Below are positions 7,637 through 17,002 of a stretch of 21,424 nt of DNA, in pieces. Source of the stretch: Isotricha intestinalis. Lineage: Eukaryota; Ciliophora; Litostomatea; Vestibuliferida; Isotrichidae. The notes below the pieces were generated by a model, which ran no database searches, was not told where the DNA came from, and was given only the letters and a program-made list of their open reading frames with translations. The stretch covers positions 1 through 21,424 of the forward strand of contig JAJJLU010003987.1 in assembly GCA_023807065.1 (NCBI GenBank). Direction: 5' to 3'. The translations under genes and the position numbers were made by a program. The stretch's first letter is position 1. Each line of letters begins with the position of its first letter.

Positions 7637-8005
7637 AAACTTTCTAACTAACTAACTAATCAACACGGCAAAAATTTTTAGATTTAATAAATGTAAATGA
7701 TATAAAATAATAGTATTAAACATGTTATTAATGAATGTGAAGAACTGTAAATAAGGAATAAAGATTTAAAAAAATAAAGAAATGCTTGGGTATAATTCTT
7801 TAATTCATATAAATATATTATTTAAATTTTTTTAAATTATTTATTTATAAATTTTTGATTAATAGATTATTTTATTTATTTTTAAAGGTATATTTTTTAG
7901 TATTTATAAATATTTATTTACAATTTATAAAATATAATTAAATTTTATATTAATTTTTCATTTAAAAAAAAATTAATTAAGGATTAAATTAAAAATCCAA
8001 TTTCA
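7637..8005. other. AT-rich intergenic region downstream of tRNA-Ile
   Basis: A CTAACTAACTAACTAAT repeat (7644-7660) and a small GC patch (CAACACGGC) follow the terminator. A related CAACTAACCAACT tract lies after the tRNA-Val gene. The remainder is plain A/T up to the end of the leftward MFS-like gene, whose 3' end must lie here. Confidence 0.5.
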
Positions 8006-9505
8006 TTAATTATTTTTAGCTTCATCTTCATGAATTTTAGCAAAAATAATCATATCAATTTCTTTACAAGTTTTAAAATAAGTTTCAACTTTTAATTTAG
8101 TAATTAAAACAACATCAAATAATAAAGTAAAAATATCAATTGCAATTGGAAAAAATAAAGACATTTGAACCATTTTATCAACAATTAAAATATCAATAAT
8201 ACAACTAATTTTAAAAATCATATATAAAAAAGAAGTATTTGTTCCTCTATTTTTTTTCAAAGTCGCTTCAGCACAATATAAATTACACATTACATAAGAA
8301 ACATTCCAAACAAATCTAAAGAAATGAATAATCCAATAAGTATCAAACCAATTAAACATTATACTTAAATTTAATATTAAATTTATTAGGCAAGCAATTG
8401 AAAAACATATTTTTGCATTTAAAGTATATAAAACAAATATTAAAGTAAAAGTTCCTAATAAAGCAGTATGAAATATTTTACTAAAGAATATTTCATTAGT
8501 TATTATTGTTGGAATAGGCTTTTTTAATAATGGAAAAACAGTAACCATTCCATAAAATTGAATTCCTAAAGTAAAATTAAATATTACCAAAATAATTTCA
8601 TGTAATTTAGGACTTTCAATAAATAAATCTATTATACATTTTAATAACCAATTATATAATTCAAAGTTTTCATTTTTATCTTTTGTAAATCTTACATAGT
8701 TATATAATTGAAGAGAATAATATTTTCCAATATAATTCATATGACTTATTTTTTCTCTTTTTATACTTATTTTTGATTTTTCAAAATATAAAATTATCAT
8801 AATTAAATTTGCGATGACTTGAAATAAAAATACAACTATAATTGGAATAATTGTATATAAAATAATTTTAATTCCACTTTCCATATATTTATAAATCAAA
8901 TAAGAAAAAAAACATTTTCCAAATTGATTAAAAAAATAAATTAAAGCAAAAATACTTCCTCTAGAATAAATGGAAAATTTATTAATAATTAAATTAGTTC
9001 CAATATTATATAAATGCCCATTAGCTAAGCAAATATAGCAAATACAAAATAAATAACAAAAATAACTTTTAGTATTATATAATAAAAGAATAATTGGAAG
9101 AGATAAAACAGCAAAAATTATATTAAAATTCATTCCAATTTGATTTCCAAAATGACAAGTTGGAATAGAAATTATTCCTCCAAGAGCTCCATTAAAATGA
9201 AACATTATTTCTAATAATGAAATTAATGATGGTGAAACTTTCCATTCTTGATTTAATAATGTACTATTATATCCTATAAATATTAATAAATAACCATCTA
9301 AAAATGTTGATAAACACGTTATTATTGCTACTATTATTTGGAATAATAAATCTAATGATATTAAAGAATATGATTTATTTATTTCCGGATTTTGAAATTT
9401 GCTTTTTTCTATTTCTTTTTCTTCTGGCTTTGAAGTTAAAGTTATTTTTTCATCTATATTATTTTTTATTTCTGATTCTTGTTTTTCATTTTTATCTAAA
9501 TTCAT
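8006..9505 (-). CDS. MFS-like membrane transporter
   Basis: The 499-residue protein has a charged cytosolic N-terminus (about 1-45), then about 12 hydrophobic helices starting with LDLLFQIIVAIITCLSTFLD. A longer hydrophilic loop with many Lys (about 248-300) divides two groups of six, as in the major facilitator superfamily. Between helices 2 and 3 the segment HFGNQIGMN stands where the family has G-x-x-x-D-R-x-G-R-R, a degenerate version lacking the Asp-Arg. Substrate cannot be told; the family moves small solutes by proton coupling or facilitation. Overall similarity is by topology more than sequence, so a different multi-pass family is possible. It follows the OSCA-like gene in the same direction, 97 bases away, but these are likely separate transcripts. 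Confidence 0.65.
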   Translation of the reverse strand: MNLDKNEKQESEIKNNIDEKITLTSKPEEKEIEKSKFQNPEINKSYSLISLDLLFQIIVAIITCLSTFLDGYLLIFIGYNSTLLNQEWKVSPSLISLLEIMFHFNGALGGIISIPTCHFGNQIGMNFNIIFAVLSLPIILLLYNTKSYFCYLFCICYICLANGHLYNIGTNLIINKFSIYSRGSIFALIYFFNQFGKCFFSYLIYKYMESGIKIILYTIIPIIVVFLFQVIANLIMIILYFEKSKISIKREKISHMNYIGKYYSLQLYNYVRFTKDKNENFELYNWLLKCIIDLFIESPKLHEIILVIFNFTLGIQFYGMVTVFPLLKKPIPTIITNEIFFSKIFHTALLGTFTLIFVLYTLNAKICFSIACLINLILNLSIMFNWFDTYWIIHFFRFVWNVSYVMCNLYCAEATLKKNRGTNTSFLYMIFKISCIIDILIVDKMVQMSLFFPIAIDIFTLLFDVVLITKLKVETYFKTCKEIDMIIFAKIHEDEAKNN

Positions 9506-9602
9506 TATAAATATGTATTTATTTTTAATATTTTTTAATGATTTTTTATAATATATAATATAAAATATATATTTAAGTAATTATTAATTTATACACTCTT
9601 TA

Positions 9603-12600
9603 TTAATTTTTAAGCATTTCATTTAAATAAAGAGTTTCATAAACATCAAAATAACTCATATTATAAGAATAATTACCTTTAATTTTAGTTTCATCATCTT
9701 CGAGAAGATTTTCCATAATATATTTTATTTTTGAATCAAAATTTTCATCAAGAGCACAAATTTTTCCAGTAATGGCTTCTAATTTTTCAGCAATGGCAGC
9801 TCTATCAGTATCTAATCTTTGTCTATAATATCTCATTAAAAACGTTAAATCAGTATCCAAAGAAAATTTAGAAATTTGAGCATATTCTAATTTCCTTATA
9901 ACATAATTTTTATATAAAATAGAAAGAGGTAAAGATTCATAAATTGTAAAATCAACCATACAAGTTTCTTCAAAAGCTTCATCCATTGCGAAACCATATG
10001 CAACATCTCTTTTTTTACACGTTAAATATATTAAACAAGGCATTAAATTATAATAAATTAATGGAACAAATATCATTAATCCAATAAATATAATAAAACA
10101 AAATATAACAGGATTTTTTATCATTATATAAAGTTGTTGTTTTATTGATAACATATCTGGAACATGAAGATAAAACAATCCCACTTGATATGCATTCACT
10201 AATACTCCAATCATTATGAAAAAATATAATATTTTCATATATAATTGATTTATATCTTGATTATAAGTGAAAGGATTTTTATAATAATTAATAAATAATA
10301 TTTTATCTAAATAAAAGTGTATGAAAGATAATAATGCCATTGAAAACATTGCTATTGGATTTGTTGTGTAAAAATTACATATTAAACAAGAACAAAATAA
10401 TGATAATTGAAATCCTATTTTTATTTCAAATCTACATTCTGGACCAATAAACCAAAATAAGAATAAATATTTATTTTTTTTTATTAATATTTTTTTGCAG
10501 AGACATTTTCTAACAAAAACAAAAAAAGCCCATTTTATATAATCTATTAAATAAGGAACAATAATTCCAATCATTATATTCATCATTACTGTAGAAGAAA
10601 CATAATAATACCATTCAGGGTTATAACTTATTTGATCTCCTGTGAAAATTGGAAAAAAACTAACTTTTTCAGAAAAAAATAAACTTATATTAGCATGTGA
10701 TAATAATGGGTTTAAACAATTAATAAATAAGCCACATATAAAACTATAAAAAAATGCATTAACTCTTTCTTTCATAATTGTTTTATGTCTTTCTATAATA
10801 GCTAAATATGGAATAACTCTTAAAGTAATAATATTTATTATTGCTGTTACAATATAAATCCATAAATAAGTATTATTTACATGATCCATTTTCTTTAACC
10901 AATCTAAACATGGATAAACATATACATTTCCATTATATGAATAATCATCATATATTCCTGAATCATCTAAAGTTATATAAAATTCTTTTGCTTTCTTTTT
11001 TCCTTCAGTCAAATAATAATATTTACATAAACAAAAAGTATTAATTTGATTTTGATTATTACTATTAAATTCATCATATATAGTTGAATAAGTCATGACT
11101 TTACTTACATGATTACAATTTATATAATTTTTATATGTTTTATTAAATCTTCTTACTGATTTAACTCCTTGAAAATAACATACAAGAGACACAAAAACGA
11201 AAACAACAATAACAAAATAAGAAAAAAATATCCTAGGGATTCTTAAATAATAAGGATATCTTAAATTTTCATATTGTAATCCATCTTTTTCAGGAGGCAT
11301 TAATTCAACATCTAACCATTTTTCCTTATAATAAAAAGGCTTAATATCATTTTTTCTGCACAAAATATAAATTAACATTCTATAAAGACAATTTTTGCTA
11401 TGATAACAATTATAACATTTTTCAGCATGTCCTTTAGTTTTAAAAGTAATAAATATATCATTGATATTCATATTATCTTTATTATTTTCAGCTAAATGAA
11501 TATGATTATTATAAACTTTGATTTTTGCAAGAGTTTCATATTTTTTATCACCATCAAATTCTAAATTATATTTATTATTTATATAAGCTGAAGTAAAAGC
11601 ATTAGCTTTTATATTATAATAATTAGGAACTTCATATTGACTTAATAAATCTCTTTTTTCTTTTGTTAAATCTAATATATTATAATCAAAAAGTGAATAA
11701 CTCATTTGATAAACAGCATTACAAGATTCATATATTACAGAAGTATTATAATTATCGCCTATATCACTTTCATTATCTGGAGTTCTTTGAAACATTGCAG
11801 CATTTGTTATAGTTTGTAAAAAAGTATTCAATTCAATATATAATTTTGGTGGTGTTGGTGATAAATCAATTCCTTTTATATACACTGTATATTGATTTGT
11901 TTGATAATAATTTTCAAAATGAATTAATTGAGAATACCAATGAACTATAAATAATAAATATATGTAACCTATTAATAATAATACCATTATGTAATTTAAT
12001 GTTAAAAAAATTTTATTAGTTTTATCTGAATGTATTCCATTATGATTATATACACATTGATATTGAAATAATATTGTTTGAATTTGTGAAACTGTATGAT
12101 TTGGAATAATTAATTCATTATATTTTGAAAAATCTATTGTACAAGAACTATAATTTTTTTCACAAATAATTGATTTTTTAATTCCTGTTATATTTTCCCA
12201 ATAATCTTTTATTTCGGGTTTAACTTTCTCATATCTCTGATAATTAACTAAATTACTCATTGAGTTTTCAATTTCACTTTTACTCATTTGAGTCGAAAAA
12301 AAATAACATTTAACAATAGAATCTTTATAAACTTGAAATGTTTTGTTATCATTTTCAGAAGTGGGACAAGAAAAAGTATAATTAATCTTTTGTCCATTAA
12401 TATTAATAACATCATAAAGATAATAATTATTCATTAAAATATTAGAAAGAGTATATCTAGTGAAAATATCTCTTAATTTAGAATAACCAAAAATTTCAGT
12501 CGTATCATTTTTGAATAATTTTTTATCATTACCATAATATAATAATAAAAGAATACTAAAAATAGAACTGATAAGAAAGAAAATAATATTAATTTTTAAT

Positions 12601-13292
12601 AATCTAAAATAATCATTTAATCCTTCTCCAAATTTAGAATATTCAGTGAATAAAAACCTAGAAATCCAACCGAAAAAACCAAATCCATCACAAATACTAT
12701 ACTTTTTAGGAAAACCATGATTATCGAAAATTCTAGGATGCCTCATATTTATTTCATTAATAAGCATTATATTATTATATTCATCTTTATCATGACATTG
12801 TTCTTTTAATTGTTTAAAATATAAATCATAATCAGGATCTCTTTTAAAAATCATATTTCTTCTAGGAACATCACTTATTTTTTTAATTTTCCTTCTATGT
12901 TCATCAATATCTTTATTTTTAGGATCTCTTGGAACAACAATAATATCTGGATTAACTGGTAATGGTTCTTCTTCTGCTTTTTGATTTTTTAATCTATCTT
13001 TATCTGAATATTTTGCAATGGGCTTTTTTGTACTTCTTAATGCTTCTAATGCTTGTTTTCTCATCATTTCTTCTAATTTTTTTCGAGGATCATCGTCTCT
13101 TATATCTAATACATAATCTCCTAACTCATCGGCATTAAAATCTGTATGATATAATTCTGACATTTCTCCATCATCATTATAAAATTTTAATCTTTTTGAT
13201 GGAGACCCTTCTTTTTCTTTATCCATGAAATTTTCTTTTTGCGGAATATTAGATTTTTTGTTTTGGGATTTTTGTGATTTGTGATTATTCAT
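9603..13292 (-). CDS. OSCA/TMEM63/CSC1-like mechanosensitive channel
   Basis: The 1,229-residue protein has a charged cytosolic N-terminus (about 1-210) and about ten to eleven hydrophobic helices. The first is at about 230-250, the second at about 427-450; the remaining helices begin near 690, 807, 842, 897, 955, 979, 1015 and 1060. Between the second and third lies a cytosolic domain that opens with TVYIKGIDLSPTPPK (RRM-like, as in the PHM7_cyt domain), contains ITFKTKGHAEKC (family F-x-S-F-K-S-R-x-x-A) and closes with MPPEKDGLQYENLRYPYYLR (family A-P-E-P-x-D-x-x-W-E-N-L). Later NPEWYYYVSSTVMMNI and the PIAMFSMALLSFIHFYLDK segment fit the 7TM pore region. These features place it in the OSCA/TMEM63 family of stretch- or osmolarity-gated cation channels, or a protist branch of it. 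A long, Cys- and NxS/T-containing loop separates the first two helices. Coding is uninterrupted. Confidence 0.8.
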   Translation of the reverse strand: MNNHKSQKSQNKKSNIPQKENFMDKEKEGSPSKRLKFYNDDGEMSELYHTDFNADELGDYVLDIRDDDPRKKLEEMMRKQALEALRSTKKPIAKYSDKDRLKNQKAEEEPLPVNPDIIVVPRDPKNKDIDEHRRKIKKISDVPRRNMIFKRDPDYDLYFKQLKEQCHDKDEYNNIMLINEINMRHPRIFDNHGFPKKYSICDGFGFFGWISRFLFTEYSKFGEGLNDYFRLLKINIIFFLISSIFSILLLLYYGNDKKLFKNDTTEIFGYSKLRDIFTRYTLSNILMNNYYLYDVININGQKINYTFSCPTSENDNKTFQVYKDSIVKCYFFSTQMSKSEIENSMSNLVNYQRYEKVKPEIKDYWENITGIKKSIICEKNYSSCTIDFSKYNELIIPNHTVSQIQTILFQYQCVYNHNGIHSDKTNKIFLTLNYIMVLLLIGYIYLLFIVHWYSQLIHFENYYQTNQYTVYIKGIDLSPTPPKLYIELNTFLQTITNAAMFQRTPDNESDIGDNYNTSVIYESCNAVYQMSYSLFDYNILDLTKEKRDLLSQYEVPNYYNIKANAFTSAYINNKYNLEFDGDKKYETLAKIKVYNNHIHLAENNKDNMNINDIFITFKTKGHAEKCYNCYHSKNCLYRMLIYILCRKNDIKPFYYKEKWLDVELMPPEKDGLQYENLRYPYYLRIPRIFFSYFVIVVFVFVSLVCYFQGVKSVRRFNKTYKNYINCNHVSKVMTYSTIYDEFNSNNQNQINTFCLCKYYYLTEGKKKAKEFYITLDDSGIYDDYSYNGNVYVYPCLDWLKKMDHVNNTYLWIYIVTAIINIITLRVIPYLAIIERHKTIMKERVNAFFYSFICGLFINCLNPLLSHANISLFFSEKVSFFPIFTGDQISYNPEWYYYVSSTVMMNIMIGIIVPYLIDYIKWAFFVFVRKCLCKKILIKKNKYLFLFWFIGPECRFEIKIGFQLSLFCSCLICNFYTTNPIAMFSMALLSFIHFYLDKILFINYYKNPFTYNQDINQLYMKILYFFIMIGVLVNAYQVGLFYLHVPDMLSIKQQLYIMIKNPVIFCFIIFIGLMIFVPLIYYNLMPCLIYLTCKKRDVAYGFAMDEAFEETCMVDFTIYESLPLSILYKNYVIRKLEYAQISKFSLDTDLTFLMRYYRQRLDTDRAAIAEKLEAITGKICALDENFDSKIKYIMENLLEDDETKIKGNYSYNMSYFDVYETLYLNEMLKN

Positions 13293-13401
13293 TTTTTTAT
13301 TTGTTTTATTTGGAATATGTTTTTAATGAATTTTTTTAAAAATTTTTTATTAAATTATCTAAATAATTAAATTATTTTGTGAAATATATAATTTTATTAA
13401 A
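13293..13401. promoter_or_regulatory. Divergent intergenic region, likely shared promoter
   Basis: The OSCA-like gene and the zinc/propeller gene start back to back with 109 bases between them. The sequence is almost pure A/T; an ATATATAAT string lies near the rightward start, but such strings are expected by chance here. Promoter function follows from the arrangement alone. Confidence 0.35.
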
Positions 13402-14916
13402 ATGTCTATTTATTATAATCAATATCAAACCAAACAAATTTGTGAGTTTTGTAATCAAAGTTCTTTTCCAACTTATATAAAATATAATAAATTAATTCCT
13501 GAAATAATATATCAATGTGAGAATTCTCATGAAAAAATTATTTCATTTAACTCATTTATATTACCGCCTAAAAATATTTTAAATAAAAAAAATAATAATG
13601 AATTATTATTAAATAGTCTAACAAATTCACAAAAAAATAATTTAGAAACTATTTTAAAAAATAGTGAAAAAAATATTGTACAAATAAGTAATATTGTAAA
13701 TCAATTAGAATCAAATTTAAAATTCCAAATTGATAAAGTAAAGCAGAATTTTTATAAATTTAAACAAATTAATCAATTTGAAATAGATTTTTGTAGAAAT
13801 TTAATAAACAATGAAAATATAGATAACATTAAAAACTTTTTAATATTTAATGAACAAAAAGAAATAATAAACAACATTCAAAAAATATTTTTTAAAATTA
13901 ACGAATTACATAATGAATTTTCCCTTTTTTTTAAAGATAAAAATAATTTATTATTAAAAGAACCAGAAATAATAATAGAAAAAAAAACTTTACAAATTCC
14001 AAAATCAATAAAATATTATCCTCAAAAAGAGATTAATTTTAATACAGATATAGAAACATTGTTAGTTTTAAAAAATAATAAAATGATTGTTTCTTGTGGA
14101 GATGGTAACTTAAGAATTTTTAAAAATTATAAAATGAAACAAATTATAAATGAAACTCAACCAAATGGTAATTTAAATAGAATTAGATATATTATTGAAT
14201 TAAAAAATGGAAATATTGCTTATTCATTAAGTAATGGTAATATTAAAATAGGAAAATTTGATGAAAAAGAAAATTTGAATATAATTGGAATATTAAAAGA
14301 TGAAAATAAGGATATTGTAAAAATAATAGAAAATAAAGATGAAAAATTAATATCATGTTCTAATCATATTATTTTTTGGAATAGGAACAAATTATTAAAT
14401 TATTATCAATCAGAAACAAAAATTCAATTATATAATGCTAAGATTGATTCAATTTTAGAACTTCCTGAAAATAAATTAGCAATTTCTTCAAAATTATGTC
14501 CTTTATATATTATTGATATGAATACTTTTTTTATTTATTCAATTATAAAGTCCAATTGCAATGATTTTAGTGATACTTTATGTTTAATTGATAAAAATTA
14601 TTTAGCTGTTGCTGATTATGATAAAATTAATTTAATAAATTTAACTAATTATAAAATTGAAATGATTTTAGATTTTGCTCATAAAGAAATTGGAGCTATA
14701 AAATATTATTTTGGTAATTTATTTGTTGGATTTCAAAATTTATTTACTTTAATGGGTAAAGTTGAAGTTTTTCAAGTTGAAAATAATTTAGTAAAAATTT
14801 TACATAGTCCAAATATTCATGATGACATGATTGTTAGTATAAATTTTAATGAAAAAAATGAAATGCTTACAGGTTCTTTTGATAAAACAATACAAATTTG
14901 TAAAATAGAATTTTAA
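13402..14916 (+). CDS. Zinc-motif, coiled-coil, beta-propeller (WD40-like) protein
   Basis: The 504-residue protein shows three parts. Residues 14, 17, 39 and 43 are Cys, Cys, Cys and His (C-x2-C, then C-x3-H), a likely zinc-binding fold similar in spacing to a B-box or treble clef. Residues about 80 to 190 are Asn/Lys-rich and probably coiled coil. From about 213 to the end there are repeated WD40-like strands, for example LLVLKNNKMIVSCGDGNLRI, IIELKNGNIAYSLSNGNIKI, ILELPENKLAIS and INFNEKNEMLTGSFDKTIQI, enough for about seven blades. This resembles TRIM-type layout without a RING finger, so an adaptor or scaffold role is the best guess; partner unknown. Classic WD dipeptides are mostly absent, so the propeller is divergent. 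Confidence 0.75.
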   Translation: MSIYYNQYQTKQICEFCNQSSFPTYIKYNKLIPEIIYQCENSHEKIISFNSFILPPKNILNKKNNNELLLNSLTNSQKNNLETILKNSEKNIVQISNIVNQLESNLKFQIDKVKQNFYKFKQINQFEIDFCRNLINNENIDNIKNFLIFNEQKEIINNIQKIFFKINELHNEFSLFFKDKNNLLLKEPEIIIEKKTLQIPKSIKYYPQKEINFNTDIETLLVLKNNKMIVSCGDGNLRIFKNYKMKQIINETQPNGNLNRIRYIIELKNGNIAYSLSNGNIKIGKFDEKENLNIIGILKDENKDIVKIIENKDEKLISCSNHIIFWNRNKLLNYYQSETKIQLYNAKIDSILELPENKLAISSKLCPLYIIDMNTFFIYSIIKSNCNDFSDTLCLIDKNYLAVADYDKINLINLTNYKIEMILDFAHKEIGAIKYYFGNLFVGFQNLFTLMGKVEVFQVENNLVKILHSPNIHDDMIVSINFNEKNEMLTGSFDKTIQICKIEF

Positions 14917-15094
14917 TAAACATTTATTTTTAAAAAAAAATTAATTTTTTTATTCTTAATAAATATTATAATTAAATTTTTCCCTTAAAACATCATTATG
15001 GAATTTAATATTCAATAAAAAATTTCAAAATTCGAATAAAACTGTTTAAAATAAATATATAATATTTTTAAAATTTAATAATTAAAAAAACTTA

Positions 15095-17002
15095 ATGTTT
15101 AGAGTTAGAGGTCCATTATCTTTTGATGAACAAAGAAATAAATCACCACCTAAATTAACTATATTTACTCCTTTTAAAACAGTGGCTGCTTTTTATCCTG
15201 ATGTAATAAATGATAAAACAAGAAATATATTTCCAAAGGAATTATATTGTGATTTATTAGATATAAATAAAAAAACAAATTTTAAAATAAATTTAAAGCA
15301 ATCTAATTTTAAAGACTTAAATTCTATTTTAATGAAAAAATTAGAAGTTTGGGATAAAGAACATTTAAATAATCAAAAACAAGATCCTCAATTTTTATAT
15401 ACTAGATTATTTAAAAGATATTCTTTAAAAAAAAATGATAAAGAATTAAAGAAATTAAATTTAATAAATGATATGATAAAAGGAAAATCAACTTTTACTA
15501 AATTATTAGAAAAAGAAAAAGCATCAAATAAAATTTTAGATGATTTTTTCGAAAAGAAAAGTAAAGAACAAGGAAGTATTTTAAAATATAATATTGCAAA
15601 AACAAATACTAAATTTAATGTTTCTTTATTTTTAACTAAAACTCAAAAAGATATTGAACAAGATTTTGGTGTTGATAAAAAAACTTTAACAGCAATGAAT
15701 AATCAAGAAGTAAATTCAGATTTTTATACTAAAGTAATTAAAAATAATTTAAAATATGAAAATCAATTATATGATGAATTAATGACTGTGAATAATATTA
15801 TATATGATAAAAAATATGAAAAAAAAGAAATAGTAAATAAATTAAATGAAATATATGATGAACAAAGTACAATTACAAGTGAATATAAAGATTCAGTTAA
15901 TAAAAAAAATTATAATTTTGAAAAATTTCAAGATGAGCAAAAAATAAAAAATGCAAAAAAGCATAGGAAAAAAATAGTTCAAATTAATAATCAAAAGAAA
16001 GGAAATAAAATAGGTATGAAAATGATAAATAAAATAAATGAATCAAATGATTTTGAAAATTTAACAAGAGCAACATCAAAGAAAATTGAATTAGAAATTG
16101 AATTAAAAAAGAAGAAAGAAAATTATTTTCAAAGAATGAAAGAATTAGAAATAGAAAAAGAACAAAAACAAAAAGAAATAAAAAATATTGATGAAGAATT
16201 AGAATTTTATAAATATGTAAATAATGTTTTAATAGATGAACATAAACAATATTATTTAAATATATTAAAAAATGGATATGATACAAGAGCAGAAGGATTA
16301 ATTTGGGTAGTAAGAAATTTATTAGAATTACAAATAAATTTAGAATATCATCATTTTCCTAAATTTTTAACTCATGAAGAAATTGATTTTATTCTTAGAA
16401 GAGCAGATATGAATTTAGAAGGAAAACAATTAAAAATAATCTTAAAAATATTAAAAAAAAAGCAAAAAGAAATTTCAGATAAAGATAATATAAAAAGAAT
16501 AAGTGAAGCAAGTGAACTTTTATCAAAGAATAATTTTGAAAATTCACAATCTGAAAAATTATATAAAACAGTTGATTATAGTAGAGATATATTAAAAGTA
16601 AAAGCTGAAATTGATCAAAGATTTATTAAAATTTATGCTAAAAATACTGATATGTTTAATAAAGTTTATGCTGAGAAAGGATTAGAAGAAGAAAAAATTT
16701 TAGATTTAATAAATAATTTAAGAGAAGGATTATTTGGTAGATTTAGAAGTGATAAAAAAGAAAAAGAAATTTTTAAAATTTTTAGAGGTGATAATGCTAG
16801 AAAACAAATTTTTAGTTTACTATTGTATATTAGGAAAAGATTAGATGTTTTAGAATATGTTACTAATAAAATAATTGAGGATATGATTGTTAAATTTAAA
16901 GAAAAAGAAAAATTTAGTGAAGAAAATAACTTTTCTGTTAGAGTTTCAATGCAAAATGAATTAGTCAAAAAATGCTTGTTTGGGACTATTATAAATGTTT
17001 AA
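15095..17002 (+). CDS. Long coiled-coil protein of unknown function
   Basis: The 635-residue protein begins with a non-charged segment (FRVRGPLSFDEQ, then KLTIFTPFKTVAAFYPDV), has a helical Lys/Glu-rich middle and a strong coiled coil at about 315-390 (RKKKENYFQRMKELEIEKEQ-type sequence). It then has a less charged, better-conserved-looking block at about 393-445: GYDTRAEGLIWVVRNLLELQ followed by FPKFLTHEEIDFILRRADM. There is no signal peptide or membrane helix. The block with a Gly-Leu-x-Trp core reads like a conserved domain rather than plain coil, and the whole could be a cytoskeletal or ciliary component, but I cannot name a family. It lies 178 bases downstream of the propeller gene, same direction. 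Confidence 0.75.
   Translation: MFRVRGPLSFDEQRNKSPPKLTIFTPFKTVAAFYPDVINDKTRNIFPKELYCDLLDINKKTNFKINLKQSNFKDLNSILMKKLEVWDKEHLNNQKQDPQFLYTRLFKRYSLKKNDKELKKLNLINDMIKGKSTFTKLLEKEKASNKILDDFFEKKSKEQGSILKYNIAKTNTKFNVSLFLTKTQKDIEQDFGVDKKTLTAMNNQEVNSDFYTKVIKNNLKYENQLYDELMTVNNIIYDKKYEKKEIVNKLNEIYDEQSTITSEYKDSVNKKNYNFEKFQDEQKIKNAKKHRKKIVQINNQKKGNKIGMKMINKINESNDFENLTRATSKKIELEIELKKKKENYFQRMKELEIEKEQKQKEIKNIDEELEFYKYVNNVLIDEHKQYYLNILKNGYDTRAEGLIWVVRNLLELQINLEYHHFPKFLTHEEIDFILRRADMNLEGKQLKIILKILKKKQKEISDKDNIKRISEASELLSKNNFENSQSEKLYKTVDYSRDILKVKAEIDQRFIKIYAKNTDMFNKVYAEKGLEEEKILDLINNLREGLFGRFRSDKKEKEIFKIFRGDNARKQIFSLLLYIRKRLDVLEYVTNKIIEDMIVKFKEKEKFSEENNFSVRVSMQNELVKKCLFGTIINV

Noticed and set aside
13384..13392. 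ATATATAAT as a common TATA-type promoter motif (also near 4543 and 15055)
   Set aside because: In DNA of this composition such 9-mers are expected several times per 20 kb by chance.
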